From Deferribacteraceae bacterium (GTDB lineage Bacteria; Chrysiogenota; Deferribacteres; Deferribacterales; JAISNW01), in NCBI GenBank assembly GCA_031276055.1, contig JAISNW010000097.1:1-14685 (forward strand): a stretch of DNA of 14,685 bases. Direction: 5' to 3'. The notes beneath the pieces are model-generated. The model worked only from the letters and a program-made list of their open reading frames with translations, did no database searches and had not been told where the DNA came from. Shown in pieces: positions 1-6,911 of this stretch; positions within the stretch are counted from its first letter, which is position 1, and each line of letters begins with the position of its first letter. The position numbers and the translations under genes are program-made.

Positions 1-882
1 GAGATATTTTACCCCGGTGCAAGCGCTAACGCCTGCTGTATGGTTTTTAATTTAGGCATTCCGCATAAGATTTCAGATACACCTACCTTTTTTGGTTTTT
101 ATAAAGACGATGGTTTTGAAAAGCGGAAGAACCTCGGCCGCATCGATAAAAAGGGTAAATGGCATAAAATTGAAGGGATATGGTTGGAACTCTACAACAA
201 AAGGATGGCAAAACCAGGTTTATCAGCAGTTGCAAAAGTCAACGAAGTTGACGAATGGTTATGCGAATCATTTATGGAAACTGATTACAGCAGGTTGAGC
301 GAACAAAATTTTAAGAGGACATTGCAAAATTATTTCGCGTATCTTGTCAGCAACGGATATAATTTTTACGAAAGGCTGCACCATAATAAAAAATTGGAAA
401 TACCGCAACTAGATATAGCTAATTGGAAAGAATTTGTTGTCGGCAGCATCTTTGATTGCTGCACCACAGAAACCATGATAGAAACAACTCAAGGGGATAG
501 CCCTTATGTAACAAGGAGTGCATTGAATAACGGCGTAAGTGGTTTTGTTTCAGACGGCGGTTATGAACTGAACGCGGAGAATTGTATAACTATTGGGGCA
601 GAAGGTGCAGTTGCATTTTATCAATCCCATCCGTTTGTTGCGGGTGTAAAGATTTATACATTGCGCAACCATAATATGAACCCGCTTATAGCCATCTTTT
701 TGTGCACAGTTTTAAACCAAGAAAGTTATAAATATAGTTATGGCAGAGCAAGGATATTAGACAAAATAAAAAATGAAACAATAAAATTGCCCGCAGCCAT
801 AAATAACAGAGGTGAATATCAACCAGATTGGCAGTATATGGAAAACTATATAAAAACGTTGCCGTATGCTGATTTAATTTAA
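1..882 (+). CDS. DNA methylase-specificity fusion of a restriction-modification system, 3' part
   Basis: The reading frame is open from base 1, so the true start lies upstream; 293 residues are visible. Residues 1-120 resemble the C-terminal end of N6-adenine methylases of the HsdM type, with the stretch FGFYKDDGFEKRK followed by GRIDKKG and a later METDYS segment. From about residue 125 the protein changes into a single half-specificity domain like that of type I HsdS or BcgI-like subunits: an aromatic opening (NWKEF), a Gly-rich centre with IGAEGAVAFY, a long helix, and the closing LPY near the end. I infer that it modifies adenine in DNA and carries its own target recognition domain, as in type IIG or M-S fusion systems. 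The catalytic NPPY motif and any nuclease domain would lie upstream and cannot be seen. Base composition is more AT-rich than in the downstream operons, which fits horizontal transfer. The family is quite sure; the subtype is not. Confidence 0.85.
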   Translation, partial: EIFYPGASANACCMVFNLGIPHKISDTPTFFGFYKDDGFEKRKNLGRIDKKGKWHKIEGIWLELYNKRMAKPGLSAVAKVNEVDEWLCESFMETDYSRLSEQNFKRTLQNYFAYLVSNGYNFYERLHHNKKLEIPQLDIANWKEFVVGSIFDCCTTETMIETTQGDSPYVTRSALNNGVSGFVSDGGYELNAENCITIGAEGAVAFYQSHPFVAGVKIYTLRNHNMNPLIAIFLCTVLNQESYKYSYGRARILDKIKNETIKLPAAINNRGEYQPDWQYMENYIKTLPYADLI

Positions 883-888
883 GCAGTT

Positions 889-1017
889 CAGCGCGTGGCA
901 AGAGAACCTCTTTCCAAACTGCCGGTGGCATATATTAAATGGATAGAGCGGTGGATAAACTCATATCCCCGCCGAATATTCGGATACAAAACGGCAAATG
1001 AAAGGAGATCATTTTTT
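889..1017 (+). pseudogene. IS30-type transposase C-terminal remnant
   Basis: Starting 7 bases after the methylase-specificity gene, about 40 codons read like the very end of IS30-family transposases: YIKWIERWINSYPRRIFGYK followed by TANE. In that family this segment (a helix, then N-YPR-(K/R)-FGYK-(S/T)-NE) closes the DDE domain. No catalytic residues, upstream portion or terminal inverted repeats are visible. The frame stays open to base 1173, but after about base 1017 the translation is Thr/Leu/Ser-rich and no longer resembles a transposase, so I do not count it as a gene. The fragment is most likely a leftover from an old insertion or deletion at this boundary. The family assignment rests on one short motif. 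Confidence 0.5.
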
Positions 1018-1149
1018 ACAACTTACCTTAAAATGACCGCTTACCTCAACAACACCATTTATACTTACTCCTTCCTACAAATCCTTAAAAAACAATCCTC
1101 CCCTCTTCTAAGAGTATACCCACTTTCTTCCAAAGATTCTCTGCCAAGC
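1018..1149. other. Non-coding remnant between two pseudogenes
   Basis: This AT-rich stretch lies between the transposase remnant and the PIN relic. I see no convincing gene, RNA or repeat. The minus strand could hold the frameshifted tail of the PIN gene: one frame continues about 20 codons past the early stop to a stop at 1087-1085. The similarity is too weak to claim. Confidence 0.4.
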
Positions 1150-1497
1150 CTACAATACTCCCTTAACCCCTGAAATAGTCTTAACATTGACCAAATGCTT
1201 AAAATTCCACGAAACAACCATATCACAATTATACACACACGCACAAGCTAGATGCAAACAGTCGGCATAATCCTTCCGCTTTAATACCCCCGCCTCTACA
1301 TATCGTGATGCCAACCACATAATCTCATCATTTCTAGGTAAAACTTTTAACCCTTTAACAGCTTCCCGCAGAACAAACCTTTTAGGTTCATAACAATAAA
1401 TTTTAGATAGAAATATTACAATTATAGGGTGTTGTAATTTACATTCTGCTGATACAGTTTATATTGTATTTTTTATAACATGCTATAGATAAAGCAT
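1150..1497 (-). pseudogene. Decayed PIN-domain (VapC-like) toxin gene
   Basis: The minus strand is open from 1458 down to a stop at 1152-1150 and encodes the C-terminal two-thirds of a PIN nuclease domain. It includes EAGVLKRKDYADCLHLA, followed closely by CDMVVSWNFKHLVNVKTI. The D-x-x-H-L-A and CD...SWNFKH motifs carry two of the acidic metal-binding residues of PIN domains (codons 1263-1261 and 1224-1222). The likely original start is ATG at 1497-1495, in the same frame, with a good ribosome binding site (GGAAGG at 1510-1505, 7-base spacing). It begins MLYL, as PIN proteins often do, but is stopped at 1485-1483 and again at 1461-1459. The catalytic Asp expected right after MLYL is lost. The end also looks early, since the family usually runs further past the SWNFKH motif, so a frameshift near 1150 is possible. 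PIN toxins cleave RNA and usually pair with an upstream antitoxin; I see no antitoxin gene here. The gene is dead as written. Confidence 0.72.
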
Positions 1498-1577
1498 TTT
1501 TTATCCTTCCTCGTTAGTGATGCCGTGTTTTTAGATTGCATATAGCATTCAACTTGGTTAAAATGAAAGGAATTAAT

Positions 1578-3263
1578 ATGAAAACATGCAGAGAATTGGA
1601 AGGAAAAGACCCCGCCTTTTTCGATCTAGCCCAGAGATCGCCTAATATGATTATGATCTTAAACAGCGATTATTCCTTAAATTACTGCAACCCCCGCTGT
1701 TTAGAGCATATTGCATCTATTGCGGTATCAGATAGAGAACACCCCCTTGAAAGCGTCTTCGGGCTGACTAGAGAGCAGGCGGATATTGTAATCAACTCTC
1801 TAAAAGAGAACAACGAATGGCGGGGAGAGCTTAAAACCACCATTTTAGGCAATGTTGAATGGGCTGATATAGAGGCTTTTTCACTCAACGACGGGCGCAT
1901 ATGCCTTACACGGATCGATAATACAGAGCTGCGCTTGCGTGAAGAGAGTATAAAACACCGCTTAAACTACGATAGGATCACAGCCCTCCCTAATATAAAT
2001 GCTCTGTATGAAAGGCTTAACACCCCCTTCTCTTTAAGCCGTCTAAAGTTTGGTTTAGTGAACGTAACGCTCAACAATATAAGCTATCTGGAAGGCGTCT
2101 TCGGAACTAGGTTTACCAACCAGCTCCTAAAGGTGATCGCCAACTCTCTTTTAGCTCTATCTCCCAGCAAAGATTCCCTCTTTTATGCCGCTTTAGGAGA
2201 GTTTGTATTCCTGCTTGAGCGCGACAGCACGGAAGATATTGATAAATTTGCATCTATAGCGCTTTCAACTACTATGTGTTCTTATAGGATAAATAGGGTA
2301 AATATCCATGTAGGCGCTAATGCAGGGGTATCAGTCTTTCCTGACAACACAGGAGATATCAGCTACCTGCTCTCGCAGTCGCGTGCGGCTCTCAAATCCA
2401 TTAAAAGCTCGTGGGGCGGCGAGGTGGTCAATTTTACGCAGCCTATCATGGAGGGGATAACAAGAAAACTTACTATAAACCAACTGCTGCACTCTGCCAT
2501 TAGCAACAACGAGTTCTCTCTTGTTTTTCAACCTAAATACGATACGTTGACAAGCAGGATAGTAGGGGCGGAGGTTTTAATAAGGTGGTCTTCGCCTCAG
2601 TTAGGTTCTGTTTCTCCAATAGAGTTTATCGCTGTCGCTGAAGAGTTTGGACATGTATCCGCCATTACCAGTTGGGTATTTAGGGAAACATGCCGCTATG
2701 CTAGGGTTTGGAGAGACGAGGGGCTTACAAATATTGCGTTCGCTGTCAATGTTCCCGCTCTGCAGCTTTATGATCTCTCATTTGTCTCTGAGTTAAAGAG
2801 TTCTGCTGATGAAGAGGGCTTCCCCCTAGAAAAGATAGATGTAGAGCTCACTGAAACTATGTTGGTGGAAAACGCCGCCTTAGCATCGATGGCTTTAGAA
2901 AAGATGCAGCATCACAATATGCGCATAGCTATTGACGACTTCGGCACAGGGTATTCATCTCTCTCCTATCTTACACAGCTTCCTATTGATTACCTTAAAA
3001 TAGACCGTTCCTTTATATTAAATACCCCTCATGACGAGAAGAGCAAAGAGATTGTTTCAACAATAATCCTTATGGGAAAGAGTTTAGGCTTAAAATTGAT
3101 AGCTGAAGGGGTTGAAACAGAGGAACAGTATAACTTCCTAAAAGGGCTCGGCTGCGATCAGATTCAAGGCTATTTTTTCTCAAAACCTCTCCCCCCTAAA
3201 GAGTTTGAAGAGCTCCTCCTTAGAGAAAAAGAAGCAGTTTCAAGGTTGGACGCATCTTACTAA
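1578..3263 (+). CDS. PAS-GGDEF(degenerate)-EAL cyclic di-GMP phosphodiesterase
   Basis: This 561-residue protein has a PAS-like sensor at about residues 15-110, a GGDEF domain at about 125-285 opening with YDRITALPN, and an EAL domain from about 305 to the end. The cyclase signature is destroyed: the R-x-G-G-D-E-F position reads YAALGEF (residues 203-209), so diguanylate cyclase activity is not expected. The EAL domain keeps the residues needed for catalysis: E332 in EVLIR, the ELTE motif, the Asp pair 453-454 in DDFGTGYSS, K474 in YLKIDR, E510 in AEGVETEE, and the QGYFFSKP end. I infer that it hydrolyses cyclic di-GMP to pGpG in the cytosol, with PAS and degenerate GGDEF as input domains. 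No membrane segments are seen. The start at 1578 is chosen because AAAGGA precedes it by 6 bases; in-frame ATGs at 1536 and 1563 lack this. The gene stands alone, but lies just upstream of the iron operon and within 8 kb of the pilin genes, and c-di-GMP commonly controls pili. Confidence 0.93.
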   Translation: MKTCRELEGKDPAFFDLAQRSPNMIMILNSDYSLNYCNPRCLEHIASIAVSDREHPLESVFGLTREQADIVINSLKENNEWRGELKTTILGNVEWADIEAFSLNDGRICLTRIDNTELRLREESIKHRLNYDRITALPNINALYERLNTPFSLSRLKFGLVNVTLNNISYLEGVFGTRFTNQLLKVIANSLLALSPSKDSLFYAALGEFVFLLERDSTEDIDKFASIALSTTMCSYRINRVNIHVGANAGVSVFPDNTGDISYLLSQSRAALKSIKSSWGGEVVNFTQPIMEGITRKLTINQLLHSAISNNEFSLVFQPKYDTLTSRIVGAEVLIRWSSPQLGSVSPIEFIAVAEEFGHVSAITSWVFRETCRYARVWRDEGLTNIAFAVNVPALQLYDLSFVSELKSSADEEGFPLEKIDVELTETMLVENAALASMALEKMQHHNMRIAIDDFGTGYSSLSYLTQLPIDYLKIDRSFILNTPHDEKSKEIVSTIILMGKSLGLKLIAEGVETEEQYNFLKGLGCDQIQGYFFSKPLPPKEFEELLLREKEAVSRLDASY

Positions 3264-3326
3264 ATCCGCTGAGCATACCTATCTAAAAAAATTTTCAAAA
3301 AATGTTAGTTATATGAAAAATTTTTA

Positions 3327-3354
3327 TTGACATGTAATTTTATTTTTGTATATT
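3327..3354 (+). promoter_or_regulatory. Sigma70-like promoter of the iron-uptake operon
   Basis: A perfect -35 box TTGACA (3327-3332) is followed after 16 bases by TATATT (3349-3354), in the AT-rich gap 3264-3436. It lies about 80 bases upstream of the FTR1 start. The gap also holds a small palindrome, TTAGT-TTA-ACTAA, just before the start codon. Ferric uptake genes are often Fur-controlled, but I could not find a convincing Fur box. I see no strong terminator after the phosphodiesterase gene. Confidence 0.5.
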
Positions 3355-3436
3355 AATAGGTATAGTGCTAAACAATTAACACAAAGCAATACACATAGAG
3401 CTAAGTTTAGTTTAACTAATTTTTTAGGGTTGGAAT

Positions 3437-4906
3437 GTGAATAGATTGGTTTTTGCGGTTATCGCTTATTGCATCTTTTTGTTGGTTCTCTTTGCTAGAG
3501 CGGTCTCAGCGGATGAAAAAGGGTGGGAAGACTTAGCGGGCGAGATTGAAACGAAAGTATCCGCCTCTTATGAAGCATACGCGAACGGTGATTTTGAAAG
3601 AGCAAAATCCGAGCTGGATGCAGCCTTTTCTATGATTCCTGAAGAAAAGCTCCCAAATATGCAGGGGTGGTTTGAAGCGGTGGCTTTCGAAATGGATGAG
3701 CGCATCTCCAAAGAGGTGATCTGGGCGGATGTAAGCGTTCTCATCGAGCAGCTGTACGCCAAAGAGGAAACAGGAGAAACCCGCAAAGAGTATCAGAATT
3801 GGCGGGAGATTACAGCGGAAATGGATTCCACCCTTACAGCGTCATATAACGCCTATCTCAACAAAGATACAAAAAAAGCTAAAGAGCTTGTAAACGATGC
3901 CTATTTCGGTTTTTATGAAAAATACGGAGTTGAGCGCGCTACACTCTCTTATATATCAGGCAAGCGCGCCTCTGTTGTTGAATATCAGTTCAGCATCATA
4001 AAAAAAGCTATGTCTGACGGTCTTTCTGACGAGGAAGTGAAGGGAGAGGTTGATAAACTTATAACTTGGCTTCATGAGGATGCCGAAACGTTGGACGGTA
4101 GAGAGATTGGAGCATTAAGCATCTTTGCAGCCGCCCTCCTCATCATTTTAAGAGAAGGGGTGGAGGCAATACTGGTGATAGCGGCTATAGTTGCCTATCT
4201 TGTCCGTTCTGGCAACGGCAGATACACTAAGACTGTTTACTTAAGCGGGGCGGCGGCGGTGCTGGCGAGTGCGTTGGCTGCTTTTCTTATATCTAAAGTG
4301 CTTTCTATCAGCGGCGCATCTCAGGAGGTTATGGAAGGGGCGGCGATGTTGACGGCTGTGGCGGTGCTCTTCTTTGTAAGCAACTGGATGGTCTCAAAAT
4401 CTAGTGAAGAGGCGTGGCGCGGCTACATTGAGGGTAAGGTTAAAAGCGCAGTTACCACAGGCAGTGTAGTTGCCCTTGCTCTAGCAGCTTTTCTGGCGGT
4501 TTTTAGGGAAGGAGCGGAGGTAATCCTCTTCTTTCAAGCTCTCTTTGCCGAATCAAGCAGATATGAGAATATGGTCTGGCTTGGCTTTGCAGTGGGGTGC
4601 GTGATCTTGGTCTTTGTTTTTGCACTTATACGTTTCGGCTCTCTAAAACTTCCGCTAAAACCGTTCTTTATAGGCACTAGCATCTTTATGTATATAATAT
4701 GCGTCGCCTTTGCGGGCGGTGGAATTAAAGAGCTGCAAGAGGCTGATGTGGTAAGCGTTACAACTGTCCCGTTCGTCCAATCCGTTGATATATTGGGAAT
4801 ATACCCCACCCTAGAGACACTTATTCCGCAACTAGCGCTCTTAGCGGCGGCTATATTCTCATTTGTGTATTTTATGAAAAAAGGGAGAGAGGCGAAAAGA
4901 GTATAA
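3437..4906 (+). CDS. FTR1-family iron permease with periplasmic N-terminal domain
   Basis: This 489-residue inner-membrane protein belongs to the FTR1 iron permease family. Residues 1-25 form a signal peptide ending AVSA. Residues about 30-210 are a helical, acidic periplasmic domain made of two related repeats (see ASYEAYANGD near 43-52 and ASYNAYLNKD near 135-144). From about 228 to the end there are roughly seven membrane segments. The two iron-handling R-E-x-x-E motifs are both intact: REGVE at 239-243 and REGAE at 357-361. The start is GTG with a modest AGGG ribosome binding site 7 bases upstream. In the Campylobacter FTR1-P19 system and in E. coli FetMP such a permease works with the P19/FetP protein encoded next. 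I infer iron import across the inner membrane with the same partner, since the P19 gene begins 40 bases later. Family assignment is very sure; the oxidation state of the iron carried is not known from sequence. Confidence 0.93.
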   Translation: MNRLVFAVIAYCIFLLVLFARAVSADEKGWEDLAGEIETKVSASYEAYANGDFERAKSELDAAFSMIPEEKLPNMQGWFEAVAFEMDERISKEVIWADVSVLIEQLYAKEETGETRKEYQNWREITAEMDSTLTASYNAYLNKDTKKAKELVNDAYFGFYEKYGVERATLSYISGKRASVVEYQFSIIKKAMSDGLSDEEVKGEVDKLITWLHEDAETLDGREIGALSIFAAALLIILREGVEAILVIAAIVAYLVRSGNGRYTKTVYLSGAAAVLASALAAFLISKVLSISGASQEVMEGAAMLTAVAVLFFVSNWMVSKSSEEAWRGYIEGKVKSAVTTGSVVALALAAFLAVFREGAEVILFFQALFAESSRYENMVWLGFAVGCVILVFVFALIRFGSLKLPLKPFFIGTSIFMYIICVAFAGGGIKELQEADVVSVTTVPFVQSVDILGIYPTLETLIPQLALLAAAIFSFVYFMKKGREAKRV

Positions 4907-4946
4907 TTTCGTCTAGGTTTTATATATTTTTTTGGAGGATTTTAAT

Positions 4947-5507
4947 ATGGTTCGTGTTTTGCGTTTCTTTTTGATCACTGCGCTTGCGGTTCTGCCGTTT
5001 GCTGCGTTTGCCGCCCCCGCTCCCGGCGATGCGGCAGGTTTTGAAGAGTTCCCTCTAGGCGATGAATATGATGTGGGACCGCTTCATATTGCAGGGGTAT
5101 ACTTTCAACCCGTTGATATGGAGCCGAAAGCTAATGCAGGCATCCCTGCCGCTAAAGCTGATTTCCATCTGGAAGCGGATATATCCGCCAATGAAGGCAA
5201 CAACTTAGGCTACGGCGCGGGCGATTTCGTTCCTTACCTGACCGTTAAGTATAAGATTACGAAGACTGGCAGCAAGTATGTTCAAGAGGGCACTTTTATG
5301 CCTATGAACGCCAGCGACGGCCCCCACTACGGCAACAACATTAAGCTGGACGGCGCAGGGAAATACAAGATAACCTTTATAATTGAAAACCCTGAAAAGA
5401 TCGGCTATCTGCTCCATGTTGACAAAGAAACCGGCGTTCCTGGCAGATTTTGGGCAAAGCCGATAGAAGTCAGCTGGGATTTCAACTTTGTGCCGAGGAA
5501 GTGGTAA
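4947..5507 (+). CDS. p19: P19/FetP (Tpd-type) periplasmic iron/copper-binding protein
   Basis: This 186-residue periplasmic protein has a signal peptide of about 22 residues (cleavage likely after AAFA). It follows the P19, FetP and Tp34 family closely from QPVDMEPK through FHLEADI and GTFMPM-N-ASDGPHYG to HVDKETG and the end. Residues matching the metal sites of characterised members are present: M58, H74, E76, M120, D124, H127 and H157. FetP has MHRH at the last site, whereas here it is YLLH, so one extra His is missing. The family binds copper and iron in the periplasm and works with the adjacent FTR1 permease; that role is inferred here from family and neighbourhood. The start at 4947 follows GGAGGA at 4934-4939 with 7 bases between. 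A TTG at 4932 is in frame but overlaps the binding site and is rejected. Confidence 0.94.
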   Translation: MVRVLRFFLITALAVLPFAAFAAPAPGDAAGFEEFPLGDEYDVGPLHIAGVYFQPVDMEPKANAGIPAAKADFHLEADISANEGNNLGYGAGDFVPYLTVKYKITKTGSKYVQEGTFMPMNASDGPHYGNNIKLDGAGKYKITFIIENPEKIGYLLHVDKETGVPGRFWAKPIEVSWDFNFVPRKW

Positions 5508-5543
5508 GAAAGATTAGATAAAAAAGTTTTGTTCCCCTAAAGC

Positions 5544-5573
5544 TCCTTGGGCGGGGGCAGCCCCGCCCAAGGA
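5544..5573. repeat. 13-bp perfect GC-rich inverted repeat (hairpin) between p19 and the DUF2318 gene
   Basis: TCCTTGGGCGGGG (5544-5556) and CCCCGCCCAAGGA (5561-5573) are exact inverse complements around a GCAG loop. This is the strongest stem in any intergenic region of the window. It is not followed by a run of T on the + strand, so it is not a textbook intrinsic terminator. On the minus strand there is a T run, but only about 17 bases beyond the stem. It could stabilise or cut the operon mRNA, attenuate transcription, or be a dispersed REP-like repeat. I see no second copy in this window. Confidence 0.8.
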
Positions 5574-5625
5574 AGTTATAGAAAAAAAGAGAATTGACTA
5601 ACATTTTTAATAGATATTAAGGAAG

Positions 5626-5667
5626 TTATGAGGTAAAAAGAAAAAGCTAATTAATATTATGAGGTAA
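5626..5667 (+). repeat. 11-bp direct repeat before the DUF2318 gene
   Basis: TTATGAGGTAA occurs at 5626-5636 and again at 5657-5667. The second copy supplies the GAGGT ribosome binding site of the next gene. Each copy also spells the tiny reading frame ATG-AGG-TAA, and the first copy has its own AAGGA 4 bases upstream. This may be a local duplication with no function. Confidence 0.6.
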
Positions 5668-5669
5668 CT

Positions 5670-6911
5670 TTGCTTCAGTATCTAGTTAATGCAACTAACA
5701 CGCTCTTTTTTGCCGTTATATTTTCAGCGGCGCTGTTGGGCTTTATGCCTGATAAAAAGAGGGCGGATAAAAAGCTGATATATCTGTTTTGCGTTTTAGG
5801 GTTGCTAAGCGCCTTTACGACGGCTCTTTTGGAGCTGAATACTAGGCTTGTGGTTAGAGAGTATTATAACCTCGCGTTCTTAGCAGTTTTAATCGTTTTG
5901 CAGATTATAATAATTTTTTTCATCTCTTTCCGTCCGAATTCCGGCGGGGTAAGTTTTCTTACCCCGCCGGTTTTGTTTACCCTTGCCGCCTACTCTCTGG
6001 TTGATCTCTTCCTCTACCCATCGGAATTTTCCGTTGGGATGGATAATATCTATAATGCGGATTACCTGCTCAAGTGGATTGGCTCTCTATTTGCCTTAAT
6101 TATCGCTATCCTCTTATTTTACGCGGTTTTTAGGGTTATATCATCATTGCGGAGCGAAGCTCGGTTCTTTAAGCTCTTGCGTGCTCTCCTAGCCGCCCTA
6201 ATATTCACCCTGATGATCCGTGATATACTTGCAGTTATATACATCGTTTTAGCACGCGGTTTTATCCCGCAGAGTGATCTTATTGTTAATCTAACCTTCT
6301 TCTTATCAGACTACTCATATCTCTTTCTCTTTATCCCCGCTTTTATAGGCGCTGCGGGAGCCTCTATTTTATACTTATCAGAGAAGAGAAAGGCTATTGC
6401 AGGGATAAACCCTGCCGTAACCCGCAAATTAAAGGCTGAATCTATTATAAAAAAGAGATTTGCTATTTTTGCTATAGTGCTTTTATCCCTATCTGTTCTA
6501 TCGTTGCAAGGCGGAAAGTTCTTAATAGATAGGAATATCGAGCTTACCCCGCCTATTCAGGTAAGCGCGCAAGAAGGTTACATCTCTTTTCCTCTGGAAG
6601 ATTTTGCTGATGGGCGGTTGAAACGTTATCAATACAGAACTTCCGGTGGGGTTGAAACTCGTTTTATAATAATAAAAAAGCCGAGGGGCGGCTACGGCGT
6701 TGGGCTTGATGCATGTGAAATATGCGGGCCGACAGGCTATTATGAAAAGAAAGATAGGGTAATATGCATCCGCTGCGATGTATCTATCAATGTTAATACT
6801 ATAGGTTTTCAGGGGGGGTGCAACCCTGTGCCTATCGCCTTTGAGATAAGGGAGCAAAAACTCTTTATCGCTGTTTCTGTGTTGGAAGATGAAGAAAGAA
6901 GGTTTCAATAA
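5670..6911 (+). CDS. Membrane protein with C-terminal Cys-rich DUF2318-type domain
   Basis: This 413-residue protein has about eight membrane segments in residues 3-280, then a soluble C-terminal domain of about 130 residues. The domain carries five cysteines, C349-x-x-C352, C366-x-x-C369 and C384. The order DACEIC, GYY, ICIRC, GGCNP is the pattern I know from DUF2318, predicted to bind an Fe-S or similar cofactor. Campylobacter Cj1660 has the same layout and place. The domain probably faces the periplasm, though I infer this only from the segment count. The role in the iron pathway is unproven; electron transfer to iron is a reasonable guess. The start is TTG after GAGGT (5661-5665). The first in-frame ATG would remove the first membrane segment, and an ATG in the upstream repeat is stopped after two codons. 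The stop overlaps the next start by one base. Confidence 0.8.
   Translation: MLQYLVNATNTLFFAVIFSAALLGFMPDKKRADKKLIYLFCVLGLLSAFTTALLELNTRLVVREYYNLAFLAVLIVLQIIIIFFISFRPNSGGVSFLTPPVLFTLAAYSLVDLFLYPSEFSVGMDNIYNADYLLKWIGSLFALIIAILLFYAVFRVISSLRSEARFFKLLRALLAALIFTLMIRDILAVIYIVLARGFIPQSDLIVNLTFFLSDYSYLFLFIPAFIGAAGASILYLSEKRKAIAGINPAVTRKLKAESIIKKRFAIFAIVLLSLSVLSLQGGKFLIDRNIELTPPIQVSAQEGYISFPLEDFADGRLKRYQYRTSGGVETRFIIIKKPRGGYGVGLDACEICGPTGYYEKKDRVICIRCDVSINVNTIGFQGGCNPVPIAFEIREQKLFIAVSVLEDEERRFQ

Noticed and set aside
895..1173. Open frame of 92 codons with a GTG start after the methylase-specificity gene
   Set aside because: Only its first 40 codons resemble anything, the end of an IS30-type transposase. 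The rest is low-complexity AT-rich translation, so I list a remnant rather than a gene.
1480..1548. Inverted pair ATGCTATA / TATAGCAT flanking the PIN start region
   Set aside because: Eight bases, 53 bases apart, in AT-rich DNA; chance is a fair explanation and no regulator is encoded nearby.
3264..3436. Fur box in front of the FTR1 gene
   Set aside because: The region is AT-rich, but no stretch matches the alternating GATAAT-type pattern well enough.
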